Shown: piece after piece, positions 7,692-14,508 of the stretch
How the letters are laid out: each line of letters opens with the position of its first letter
How positions within the stretch are numbered: the stretch's first letter is position 1
Assembly (NCBI RefSeq): GCF_003045775.1
Contig: NZ_PXNS01000005.1
Location: 372,001 to 436,000 of the forward strand
Length of the DNA: 64,000 nt
Origin: Halomonas litopenaei
GTDB taxonomy: Bacteria; Pseudomonadota; Gammaproteobacteria; Pseudomonadales; Halomonadaceae
Direction of reading: 5' to 3'
Notes under the pieces: model-generated
Databases searched by the model: none
The model's input: only the letters and a program-made list of their open reading frames with translations
What the model was told of the DNA's origin: nothing
Made by a program: the position numbers and the translations under genes

Positions 7692-8750
7692 ATGACCAAT
7701 CGTCGCGACTTCCTCAAGAAGGCCGGTGTCGCCACCGCCGCCACCGTGGGGGCGGGCACTCTGGCCGCCCCCTACGTCCACGCCCAGTCGAAGACGCCGA
7801 TCCGCTGGCGACTGCAGACCTATGCGGGGCCAGCCCTGGCGGAGCACGTGATCAAGCCCTCCATCGAGGCCTTCAACAAGGCCGCCAACGGCGAGATGGA
7901 GATCGAGCTGTACTTCTCCGACCAGCTGGTGCCCACCGGCGAGCTGTTCCGAGCGATGCAGCGGGGCACCATCGACGCGGTGCAGAGCGACGACGACTCG
8001 ATCAACGCCCCGGTCGATGTCTCGGTGTTCGGCGGCTACTTCCCGTTCGCCTCGCGCTATAGCCTGGACGTGCCGACCCTGTTCAACCACTACGGCCTCA
8101 AGGAAATCTGGGAGGAGGCCTACGGCGAGATCGAGGGAGTGACCTGGCTCGGCTCCGGCAGCTGGGACCCCTGCAACTTTGTCACCCGGGAGCCGATCCG
8201 CAGCATCAAGGACCTGGAGGGCAAACGGGTCTTCACCTTCCCCACCGCCGGGCGCTTCCTGACCCGCTTCGGGGTGGTGCCGGTGACCCTGCCCTGGGAG
8301 GACATCGAGGTCGCCATGCAGACTCGTGAACTCGACGGCATCGCCTGGGCCGGCATCACCGAGGCCTACACCGTGGGCTGGGCGGACGTCTCCAGCTACT
8401 ACCTGACCAACAATATTTCCGGCGCCTGGGCCGGCTCCTACTTCGCCAACAGCGAGCGCTGGAACGAGCTGCCGGATCACCTGAAGACGCTGTTCAGAAT
8501 GTGCATGGACAGCTCTCACTACTATCGTCAGCACTGGTACTGGTGGGGCGAGGCCCACTACCGCACCCAGGGCGGCAAGCTGGAGCTGACCTCGATCCCG
8601 GAAAGCGAGTGGCAGACTATCGAGGACGAGGCGCTGAGCTTCTGGGACGAGATCGCAGGCCAGAGCGAGCGCAACGCCAAGGTGGTGCAGATCCTCAAGG
8701 ACTATCGTCAGACCATGCAGCAGGCGGGACCTCCCTACCGCTACAGCTGA
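7692..8750 (+). CDS. dctP: TRAP transporter substrate-binding protein (DctP), probable Tat export
   Basis: A 352-residue periplasmic receptor of TRAP system 1. The N-terminus MTNRRDFLKKAGVATAAT carries a twin-arginine motif (RRDFLK), followed by a hydrophobic stretch and an AxA-type cleavage region around residue 33 (VHA). The mature protein has DctP hallmarks: an early QTYAGPALAEHVIKP, DLEGKRVF at mid-length, and a late YRQTMQQAG. Tat export would mean it folds in the cytoplasm first. The gene lies 132 bases after dctM and about 100 bases before the glutamine-synthetase-like gene, suggesting the imported ligand feeds that pathway. Confidence 0.88.
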   Translation: MTNRRDFLKKAGVATAATVGAGTLAAPYVHAQSKTPIRWRLQTYAGPALAEHVIKPSIEAFNKAANGEMEIELYFSDQLVPTGELFRAMQRGTIDAVQSDDDSINAPVDVSVFGGYFPFASRYSLDVPTLFNHYGLKEIWEEAYGEIEGVTWLGSGSWDPCNFVTREPIRSIKDLEGKRVFTFPTAGRFLTRFGVVPVTLPWEDIEVAMQTRELDGIAWAGITEAYTVGWADVSSYYLTNNISGAWAGSYFANSERWNELPDHLKTLFRMCMDSSHYYRQHWYWWGEAHYRTQGGKLELTSIPESEWQTIEDEALSFWDEIAGQSERNAKVVQILKDYRQTMQQAGPPYRYS

Positions 8751-8849
8751 CACTCTCGGTAGATATCGGGCGTTGCGGGCCGGCTCGGCAATCAAGGTCG
8801 GCCCGTTGTTTCTTCGCCCTTGTTCCTTCGCCCATGAGGAGGGTGATCG

Positions 8850-10229
8850 ATGTCAGGACTCAATCCCAGGGACGTGCGCACGGCGGATGACGCCCGCCGG
8901 GTGGTCGAGGCGCGCAACCTCTCCCACGTCAAGATCGGTTTCCTCGATCTGGACGGGGTGATGGTCGGCAAGTACATGCACCGCGACAAGTTCTTTGCCG
9001 CCCTCGACGGCGGCTTCGCCTTCTGCGACGTGGTGCTGGGCTGGGACAGCAAGGACGAGCTGTACGACAACACGCGCTACACCGGCTGGCACACCGGCTA
9101 TCCCGACGCCCAGTTGCGCGTGCTGCCGGAGAGCTGTCGCGAGGTACCCTTTGAAGGCGACATGCTGCTGTTCATGGCCGAATTCACCGAGCGGGCCGAG
9201 GCGATCTGTCCGCGTGGCCTGCTGCGGCGAGTGCTGGGCCGGGCCGCCGAGATGGGCTTCTCGGTACACGGCTCGCTGGAGTATGAATTCTTCATGTTCC
9301 AGGAGACGCCGGAATCGGTGCGCGAGAAGGGCTTTCGCAACCTGCGCCCGCTGACCCCGGACATGATGGGCTACTCCATGCTCAGGAGTTCGGTGCATGC
9401 CGAGCTCTACCACGAGCTGCTGGAGCTGTCCCAGCGCATGGACTTCCCCATCGAGGGGCTGCACACCGAGACCGGGCCAGGCGTGCTCGAGGCCGCCATC
9501 GGCGTCGACGAGGCGCTGGCCGCCGGCGACAAGGCGGCGCTGTTCAAGACCTTCACCAAGGTGTGGGCCCAGCGACGCGGCCTGATGGCCACCTTCATGG
9601 CCAAGTGGTCGCCGGACTATCCCGGCCAGAGCGGCCATATCCACCTGTCGATGAATCACCTCGAGAGCGGCGAGTCGGCCTTCTACGACGCCGACGCCGA
9701 GCACTCCATGAGCGCCATCCAGCGTCACTTCGTCGCCGGCCAGCAGCGGCTGATGCCGGAGTTTCTGGCCATGTTCGCCCCCACCATCAACAGCTACACC
9801 CGGCTGATTCCCGGCTTCTGGGCGCCGACGGACGCCACCTGGGGCGTCGAGAATCGCACCACCGCCCTGCGCGTGATCCCCGGCAGCGCCAAGTCCCAGC
9901 GGGTCGAATACCGGCTCGGCAGCGCCGACGCCAATCCCTACCTGGCGCTGGCCGCGGCCATCGGTGCCGGCCTTCATGGCATCGAGCAGAAGCTCGAGCC
10001 CGATACCGCGGTCACCGGCAACGCCTACGAGCTCGACCATCCCGAGCACCAGGCGCTGCCGCGAACCCTGTGGGAGGCGGCCCAGCGGCTCAAGGCGTCG
10101 ACGCCTGCACGCGGGCTCTTCGGCGACGACTTCGTCGAGCACTTTGCCGCCACCCGGGAGTGGGAGGAGCGCGAATTCCGTCGGCATATCACCGACTGGG
10201 AGCTCGACCGTTACTTCGAGATCATCTGA
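8850..10229 (+). CDS. Glutamine-synthetase-family gamma-glutamyl ligase
   Basis: A 459-residue member of the glutamine synthetase fold. It contains SLEYEFFMF, the glutamate/metal region ETGPGVLEAAI, the HIHLSMNH block, NSYTRLIPGFWAPTDATWG and the closing SADANPYLALAAA. The sequence and context fit gamma-glutamylamide ligases (PuuA, IpuC type) better than the housekeeping enzyme. Such enzymes use ATP to join glutamate to a primary amine. Downstream are an aldehyde dehydrogenase, an alcohol dehydrogenase and an amidotransferase-type hydrolase, matching a protect-oxidise-release pathway. The ATG has a GAGGAGGG ribosome site. The 3' end is part of a 59-base tandem duplication. Confidence 0.82.
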   Translation: MSGLNPRDVRTADDARRVVEARNLSHVKIGFLDLDGVMVGKYMHRDKFFAALDGGFAFCDVVLGWDSKDELYDNTRYTGWHTGYPDAQLRVLPESCREVPFEGDMLLFMAEFTERAEAICPRGLLRRVLGRAAEMGFSVHGSLEYEFFMFQETPESVREKGFRNLRPLTPDMMGYSMLRSSVHAELYHELLELSQRMDFPIEGLHTETGPGVLEAAIGVDEALAAGDKAALFKTFTKVWAQRRGLMATFMAKWSPDYPGQSGHIHLSMNHLESGESAFYDADAEHSMSAIQRHFVAGQQRLMPEFLAMFAPTINSYTRLIPGFWAPTDATWGVENRTTALRVIPGSAKSQRVEYRLGSADANPYLALAAAIGAGLHGIEQKLEPDTAVTGNAYELDHPEHQALPRTLWEAAQRLKASTPARGLFGDDFVEHFAATREWEEREFRRHITDWELDRYFEII

Positions 10230-10334
10230 CGCGGATGCCCGGCATGATGCCGATCGACGGACGATAGAACGGCATCGAGATCATCTGACGAGGATGCCCG
10301 GCATCCCGCCAACCGACAGACGAGAGAACTGCAT
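10217..10334 (+). repeat. 59-base tandem duplication at a gene junction
   Basis: Two adjacent imperfect copies (10217-10275 and 10276-10334) each contain CGAGATCATCTGACG (the last codons and stop of the ligase gene), the sequence GGATGCCCGGCAT, and a ribosome-site-like tail. The second copy runs into the ATG of the aldehyde dehydrogenase. Both the end of one gene and the lead-in of the next are therefore present twice. Confidence 0.85.
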
Positions 10335-11718
10335 GGCCATTCAACAGACGATATCGCCGGTGGACGGCTCGGTGTACGTGGAGCGCGAGCAGGCCGACGC
10401 GGCCGAGATCGAAACCGCCCTGGCCCGCGCGGTCGAGGCCCAGCAGGACTGGCGCGAACGTGACGTCGCCGAGCGCTGCCGCCTGTGCAGTGCGATGGTG
10501 GACGCCTTCGTCGCCCGGCGCGATCAGCACGCCGAGGAGCTGTGCTGGCAGATGGGCCGGCCCATTTCTCAGGGCGGCGGGGAAATCGGCGGCTTCGAGG
10601 AGCGCGCCCGGGCGATGATCGCCATGGCGCCTGAGGCGCTCGCGCCGCTGCGCCTGGCCGACAAGCCCGGCTTTACCCGCTATATCCGCCGCGAACCGCT
10701 GGGCGTCTCGCTGATCGTCGCGCCCTGGAACTTCCCCTACATGACCGCGGTGAACGCCGTGGTGCCGGCGATCCTCGCCGGCAATGCGGTGATCCTCAAG
10801 CACTCTGCCCAGACCCCGCTGTGTGCCGAGCGCATGGTCGAGGCCGCCCGAGAGGCGGGTATCCCCGAGGGGGTGTTCCAGTACCTGCATCTGAGCCACC
10901 AGGCCACCGAGACCCTGATGGGTGACCCTCGCATCGACCATGTGTCCTTCACCGGCTCGGTGGGCGGTGGTCGCACCGTCGAAGCTGCCACCGCCGGGCG
11001 CTTTATCGCCACGGCGCTGGAACTCGGCGGCAAGGACGCCGCCTATGTGCGTGCCGACGTCGACCTGGACAGCGCGGTGGAAGGGGTGATGGACGGCGCC
11101 TTCTTCAACTCGGGCCAGAGCTGCTGCGGCATCGAGCGGATCTACGTCGAGCGCGCCATCTTCGATGACTTCGTCGAACGGGCGGTGGCCTGGCTCAAGC
11201 AGCTCAGGCTCGGCAACCCCTGCGACCCGTCCACCAGCCTGGGGCCGGTGGTCAAGCCCGCCGCCGCGGACTTCGTGCGGGGCCAGGTGGAGGCCGCGGT
11301 GGCCGCCGGCGCCCGCGCCTGGATCGACCCCGGCGACTATCCGCTGTCGCGCCCCGGCAGCGCCTATCTGGCGCCACAGCTGTTGACCGGGGTCGACCAC
11401 AGCATGGCGGTGATGCGCGAGGAGAGCTTCGGCCCGGTGGTCGGGGTGATGGCGGTGGAGGGCGACGACGAGGCCATCGCCTTGATGAATGACTCCGAGT
11501 TCGGCCTGACCGGGGCGATCTTCACCCGCGACCTGGCCACCGGCGAAGCGCTGGCCGCGCGGCTTCAGGTGGGCACCGCCTTCGTCAATCGCTGCGACTA
11601 TCTGGACCCGGAGCTGGCCTGGACCGGCGTCAAGCACTCAGGCCGCGGCTGCTCGCTGTCGCGGCTCGGCTTCGACAGCCTGACCCGGCCCAAGTCCTTC
11701 CATCTGAAACACGCCTGA
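10333..11718 (+). CDS. NAD(P)-dependent aldehyde dehydrogenase
   Basis: A 461-residue aldehyde dehydrogenase. It has IVAPWNFPY (substrate/cofactor region), FTGSVGGG (Rossmann loop), the general-base glutamate in LELGGKD (Glu230) and the nucleophile in FFNSGQSCCG (Cys264). The ATG at 10333 has a GAGAGA site and lies at the end of the 59-base duplication; a longer frame starting inside the ligase gene is an artefact. In context it probably oxidises a gamma-glutamylated amino-aldehyde to the acid. The alcohol dehydrogenase follows after 7 bases, so the two are co-transcribed. Confidence 0.9.
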   Translation: MAIQQTISPVDGSVYVEREQADAAEIETALARAVEAQQDWRERDVAERCRLCSAMVDAFVARRDQHAEELCWQMGRPISQGGGEIGGFEERARAMIAMAPEALAPLRLADKPGFTRYIRREPLGVSLIVAPWNFPYMTAVNAVVPAILAGNAVILKHSAQTPLCAERMVEAAREAGIPEGVFQYLHLSHQATETLMGDPRIDHVSFTGSVGGGRTVEAATAGRFIATALELGGKDAAYVRADVDLDSAVEGVMDGAFFNSGQSCCGIERIYVERAIFDDFVERAVAWLKQLRLGNPCDPSTSLGPVVKPAAADFVRGQVEAAVAAGARAWIDPGDYPLSRPGSAYLAPQLLTGVDHSMAVMREESFGPVVGVMAVEGDDEAIALMNDSEFGLTGAIFTRDLATGEALAARLQVGTAFVNRCDYLDPELAWTGVKHSGRGCSLSRLGFDSLTRPKSFHLKHA

Positions 11719-11725
11719 GGCAACC

Positions 11726-12904
11726 ATGAGCGATATCAGCCGCTACACCACCAGCTGGAACTACCCCTCGGCCATCCTCACCGGCGCCGGTCGGATTCGT
11801 GACCTGCCGGCCCAGTGTCGAGAGCTTGGCATGACGGCGCCGTTGTTGATCACCGATCCGGGGCTCGCGGCGCTGCCGATGGTGCGCGAGGTGCTCGATC
11901 ACTGCGCGTCCGAGGGACTCAGGGCGGGGCTGTTTGCCGAGATCAAGGGCAATCCCACCGGTGCCAACGTCATCGCCGGCGTCGACGCCTTCCGCCAGGG
12001 GGAACACGACGGCGTGATCGCCTTCGGCGGAGGCTCCGGACTCGACGCGGCCAAGGCGGTGGCGCTGATGGCCAATCAGCGCGACGGCCTGTCGCTGTGG
12101 TCGCTGGAGGACGTCGGCGACAACTGGAAGAACGCCGACGGCGACGCCATCGTGCCGCTGGTGGCGGTGCCGACCACCGCCGGTACCGGCTCGGAGGTGG
12201 GACGCGCCTCGGTGATCACCGACGAGGCCGAGCGGGTCAAGCGCATCATCTTCCACCCCGGCATGGTGCCGGCCCGGGTGATCCTGGACCCGACCCTGAC
12301 CGTGGGCCTGCCCCCTGCGGTTACCGCCGCTACCGGTATGGATGCCCTGTCCCACTGTCTGGAGGCCTGGTGCGCGCCGGGCTATCACCCCATGGCCGAG
12401 GGCATCGCGGTGGAGGGCATGCGCCGGGTCCGCGACTATCTGCCCCGGGCCTACGCCCACGGCGACGACCTGGAGGCCCGGCTCAACATGCTGGTGGCAT
12501 CGAGCATGGGCGCCACCGCCTTCCAGCGGGGGCTCGGCGCCATGCATGCCCTGGCCCATCCATTGGGGGCGCTGTACGACGCCCACCATGGCACCTTGAA
12601 CGCCATCCTGATGCCCTATGTGCTCAAGGCCAACGAGCGCGCCATCGGCGAGCCCATGGTGCGCCTGTGTCGCTATCTCGATATCCGCCAGCCGGGCACC
12701 TCAAGTGCCATCGACTGGGTGCTCGAGCTGCGTGAGCGGCTCGCGATCCCCCACGACCTGGCGGCCATCGGCATCGACGACGCCGAAGCGGTGAAGATCG
12801 GCGAAATGGCGGTGGTCGACCCGTCTGCGGCCAGCAATCCCATCGCCTTTACGGCCGAGGATTATCAACGCATCTTCCTGGCGGCCCAGCAGGGCCGGCT
12901 ATAG
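11726..12904 (+). CDS. Iron-containing alcohol dehydrogenase
   Basis: A 392-residue group III (Fe-ADH) dehydrogenase. The nucleotide-binding GGGSGLDAAKAVAL lies near residue 100. Metal-site residues fall in TGMDALSHCLEAW and GAMHALAHPLGALYDAHHG. It starts 7 bases after the aldehyde dehydrogenase stop with a GAGG ribosome site. Together the pair could convert a terminal alcohol to an acid. The 3' end shows a small expansion: TATAGCG is repeated three times across and after the stop codon (12901-12930). Confidence 0.9.
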   Translation: MSDISRYTTSWNYPSAILTGAGRIRDLPAQCRELGMTAPLLITDPGLAALPMVREVLDHCASEGLRAGLFAEIKGNPTGANVIAGVDAFRQGEHDGVIAFGGGSGLDAAKAVALMANQRDGLSLWSLEDVGDNWKNADGDAIVPLVAVPTTAGTGSEVGRASVITDEAERVKRIIFHPGMVPARVILDPTLTVGLPPAVTAATGMDALSHCLEAWCAPGYHPMAEGIAVEGMRRVRDYLPRAYAHGDDLEARLNMLVASSMGATAFQRGLGAMHALAHPLGALYDAHHGTLNAILMPYVLKANERAIGEPMVRLCRYLDIRQPGTSSAIDWVLELRERLAIPHDLAAIGIDDAEAVKIGEMAVVDPSAASNPIAFTAEDYQRIFLAAQQGRL

Positions 12905-12932
12905 CGCTTGGTATAGCGTTGGTATAGCGCCC
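12900..12932 (+). repeat. Short repeat (TATAGCG x3) at the alcohol dehydrogenase stop codon
   Basis: The final codon and TAG stop of the alcohol dehydrogenase lie in TATAGCG, which recurs twice more at spacings of 11-12 bases (GGTATAGCG-type units). This is a miniature version of the gene-end duplications seen elsewhere in the window. Confidence 0.7.
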
Positions 12933-13014
12933 GGCCCCGCCCGATGACGTAGCCCTGGCGGCGCCCGGGTCGTCTCTGGCAAGGTGGCCGGCCAGCGTCA
13001 AGGGAGTACTGGTG

Positions 13015-13761
13015 ATGGAGAACATCATGCGAATCGGTCTACTGCAGTGCGACGACGTGGCGCCGGAGCTGATCGACGCCCACGGCAACTATCCGGCCAT
13101 GTTCGAGGCGCTGCTGGCGCCGGCGGCCTTTTCTCTGGGGGTCAGCCTCGAGTGGCAGGTCTACCGCTGCCTGGACGGCGAGATTCCCGATGACGTCGAG
13201 GCAGTGGACGCCTGGCTGACCACCGGCTCGAAGTTCGGGGTCAACGACGGCCACGCCTGGATCGCCCGGCTTGAGGACTTCGTGCGCGCGCTCTATCGCG
13301 CCGAGAAGCCGCTGGTGGGGGTGTGCTTCGGTCATCAGTTGATCGTCAAGGCGTTGGGCGGCGAGGTGATCAAGAGTCCCAAGGGCTGGGGCGTGGGGCT
13401 TTCCAACAATCGGGTCGGCGAGCGCGAGCCCTGGATGACCCCCTGGCAGCATGACCTCGACCTGCTGGTCAGCCACCAGGATCAGGTCGAGACGCTGCCC
13501 GAAGGCGCCTCGACCCTGGGCGGCAGCGGCTTCTGCCCCCACTACCTGATCCGCGTCGGCCGCTGCTTTCTCGGCGTCCAGGGCCACCCCGAGTTTCGCC
13601 CCGACTACTCCCGCGACCTGATGCACCTGCGCCAGGGCCTGGTCGGGGAAGAACGGGTACGCCAGGGCCAGGCCTCACTGGCCGGACGTATCGACGACGG
13701 CGTGATGGCCGAGTGGATACTGCGCTTCATGCGCGAGGCGATGGCGGTCAGGGAGGGGTGA
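13015..13761 (+). CDS. Class-I glutamine-amidotransferase-like hydrolase
   Basis: A 248-residue GATase1 domain protein. The nucleophile is Cys104 in GVCFGHQ, with His191 and Glu193 in GHPEF completing the triad. Stand-alone proteins of this type include GuaA-like amidotransferases and hydrolases that release glutamate from gamma-glutamyl amides. Position after the ligase and the two dehydrogenases makes the hydrolase role plausible (analogous to PuuD), though sequence alone does not prove it. The start was set at ATG 13015, with AAGGGAG about 8 bases upstream; ATG 13027 is also possible. Part of its 3' end (13659-13728) is repeated at 14440-14508. Confidence 0.8.
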   Translation: MENIMRIGLLQCDDVAPELIDAHGNYPAMFEALLAPAAFSLGVSLEWQVYRCLDGEIPDDVEAVDAWLTTGSKFGVNDGHAWIARLEDFVRALYRAEKPLVGVCFGHQLIVKALGGEVIKSPKGWGVGLSNNRVGEREPWMTPWQHDLDLLVSHQDQVETLPEGASTLGGSGFCPHYLIRVGRCFLGVQGHPEFRPDYSRDLMHLRQGLVGEERVRQGQASLAGRIDDGVMAEWILRFMREAMAVREG

Positions 13762-13849
13762 CGAGACGCAAGATGGAGGCCATTATTTGGTGGTGGCAGC
13801 CAAGGCACCTGGCAAGCATTAGTTTCGGCAACGAGTGCGTTGTGGGAGA

Positions 13850-13889
13850 ACGAACCTTCTTGTCCTTTTTTTGTCCATACATTTAAAGC
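13850..13889 (+). promoter_or_regulatory. Putative brnTA promoter
   Basis: A short A/T-rich stretch with a repeated TTGTCC element and a -10-like CATTTAAA directly precedes the brnT start codon. There is little room for a 5' leader. BrnTA modules are normally autorepressed by BrnA at this position; the operator itself was not resolved. Confidence 0.4.
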
Positions 13890-14174
13890 ATGATCATCGA
13901 CTTCGATCCGGGGAAGAGCGCTTGGAATGCCAGAGAGCGCGGCCTGCCCTTCAGCGAGGTGTCTCATTTCGATTGGGAAGGGGCGCTACTGACCGAAGAC
14001 AAGCGCAACGATTACCCGGAGCGTCGGTTTGTTGCCATCGGGATGATCGGTCAGCGGGCCCACGTGGTGTGCTTCACGCCGATTGAAGGTGGAATTCGCG
14101 TCATCAGCTTGAGAAAGGCCAACGCTCGGGAGGTGCGGCGCTATGACAAGGCGACTCACGGACAGGACAGGTGA
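13890..14174 (+). CDS. brnT: BrnT-family toxin (DUF497)
   Basis: A 94-residue protein starting MIIDFDPGKSAWNARERGL, with WEGAL, the RFVAIGMIGQRAHVVCFT core and RVISLRKANAREVRRY. This is the BrnT fold, a RelE-like ribonuclease that blocks translation. It overlaps the downstream antitoxin gene by 32 bases, the usual toxin-first BrnTA order. The pair is flanked by two copies of the 3' end of the preceding amidotransferase gene, indicating acquisition as a unit. Confidence 0.88.
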   Translation: MIIDFDPGKSAWNARERGLPFSEVSHFDWEGALLTEDKRNDYPERRFVAIGMIGQRAHVVCFTPIEGGIRVISLRKANAREVRRYDKATHGQDR

Positions 14175-14412
14175 GGTCCGGGAACTCACCGATGAGGATA
14201 TCGAACGTATGCGCCCCATGGATGAGGTGTTGCCTGCAAACCTCAAACGGGCCATCGGACAGCGGGGGGCGCAACGAACGCCGACGAAGGTGAAGACGTC
14301 GATCCGTCTGTCTCGGGACGTCATTGACCACTTCAAGCAGGGCGGTGATGGCTGGCAGCGCCGCATCGACCAGGCCCTGAAACAGTATATTCGAGAACAT
14401 GGTAGCGATTGA
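14143..14412 (+). CDS. brnA: BrnA-family antitoxin
   Basis: An 89-residue antitoxin. The N-terminal part contains LTDEDIERMRPMDEVLP and the C-terminal DNA-binding part contains KVKTSIRLSRDVIDHFKQGG and RIDQALKQYI, a ribbon-helix-helix pattern typical of BrnA. It neutralises BrnT and represses the operon. Translation is probably coupled to brnT because the genes overlap. Confidence 0.85.
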   Translation: MTRRLTDRTGEVRELTDEDIERMRPMDEVLPANLKRAIGQRGAQRTPTKVKTSIRLSRDVIDHFKQGGDGWQRRIDQALKQYIREHGSD

Positions 14413-14439
14413 GGTCTGGCCGCCAAATAGCTGGCGGAC

Positions 14440-14508
14440 ACGCCAGGCCAGGCCTCGCTGGCCGGACGCATCGACGACGCCGTGATGGCAAAGTGGAGAC
14501 TGCGCTTC
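14440..14508 (+). pseudogene. Duplicated 3' fragment of the amidotransferase gene
   Basis: About 69 bases closely match 13659-13728 of the amidotransferase gene (GGCCAGGCCTC, CTGGCCGGACG, ATCGACGACG, GTGATGGC). In the gene's frame most differences are synonymous at first (Ser, Arg, Ala), then they change the protein (E to K, I to R). The fragment runs into the stop codon of the convergent metal ATPase gene. With the intact gene it brackets the BrnTA module as direct repeats. Confidence 0.85.

Noticed and set aside
10222..11637. 471-residue antisense frame opposite the aldehyde dehydrogenase
   Set aside because: It is a shadow of a high-GC gene; the sense strand has a complete, motif-bearing dehydrogenase and the antisense product resembles nothing.
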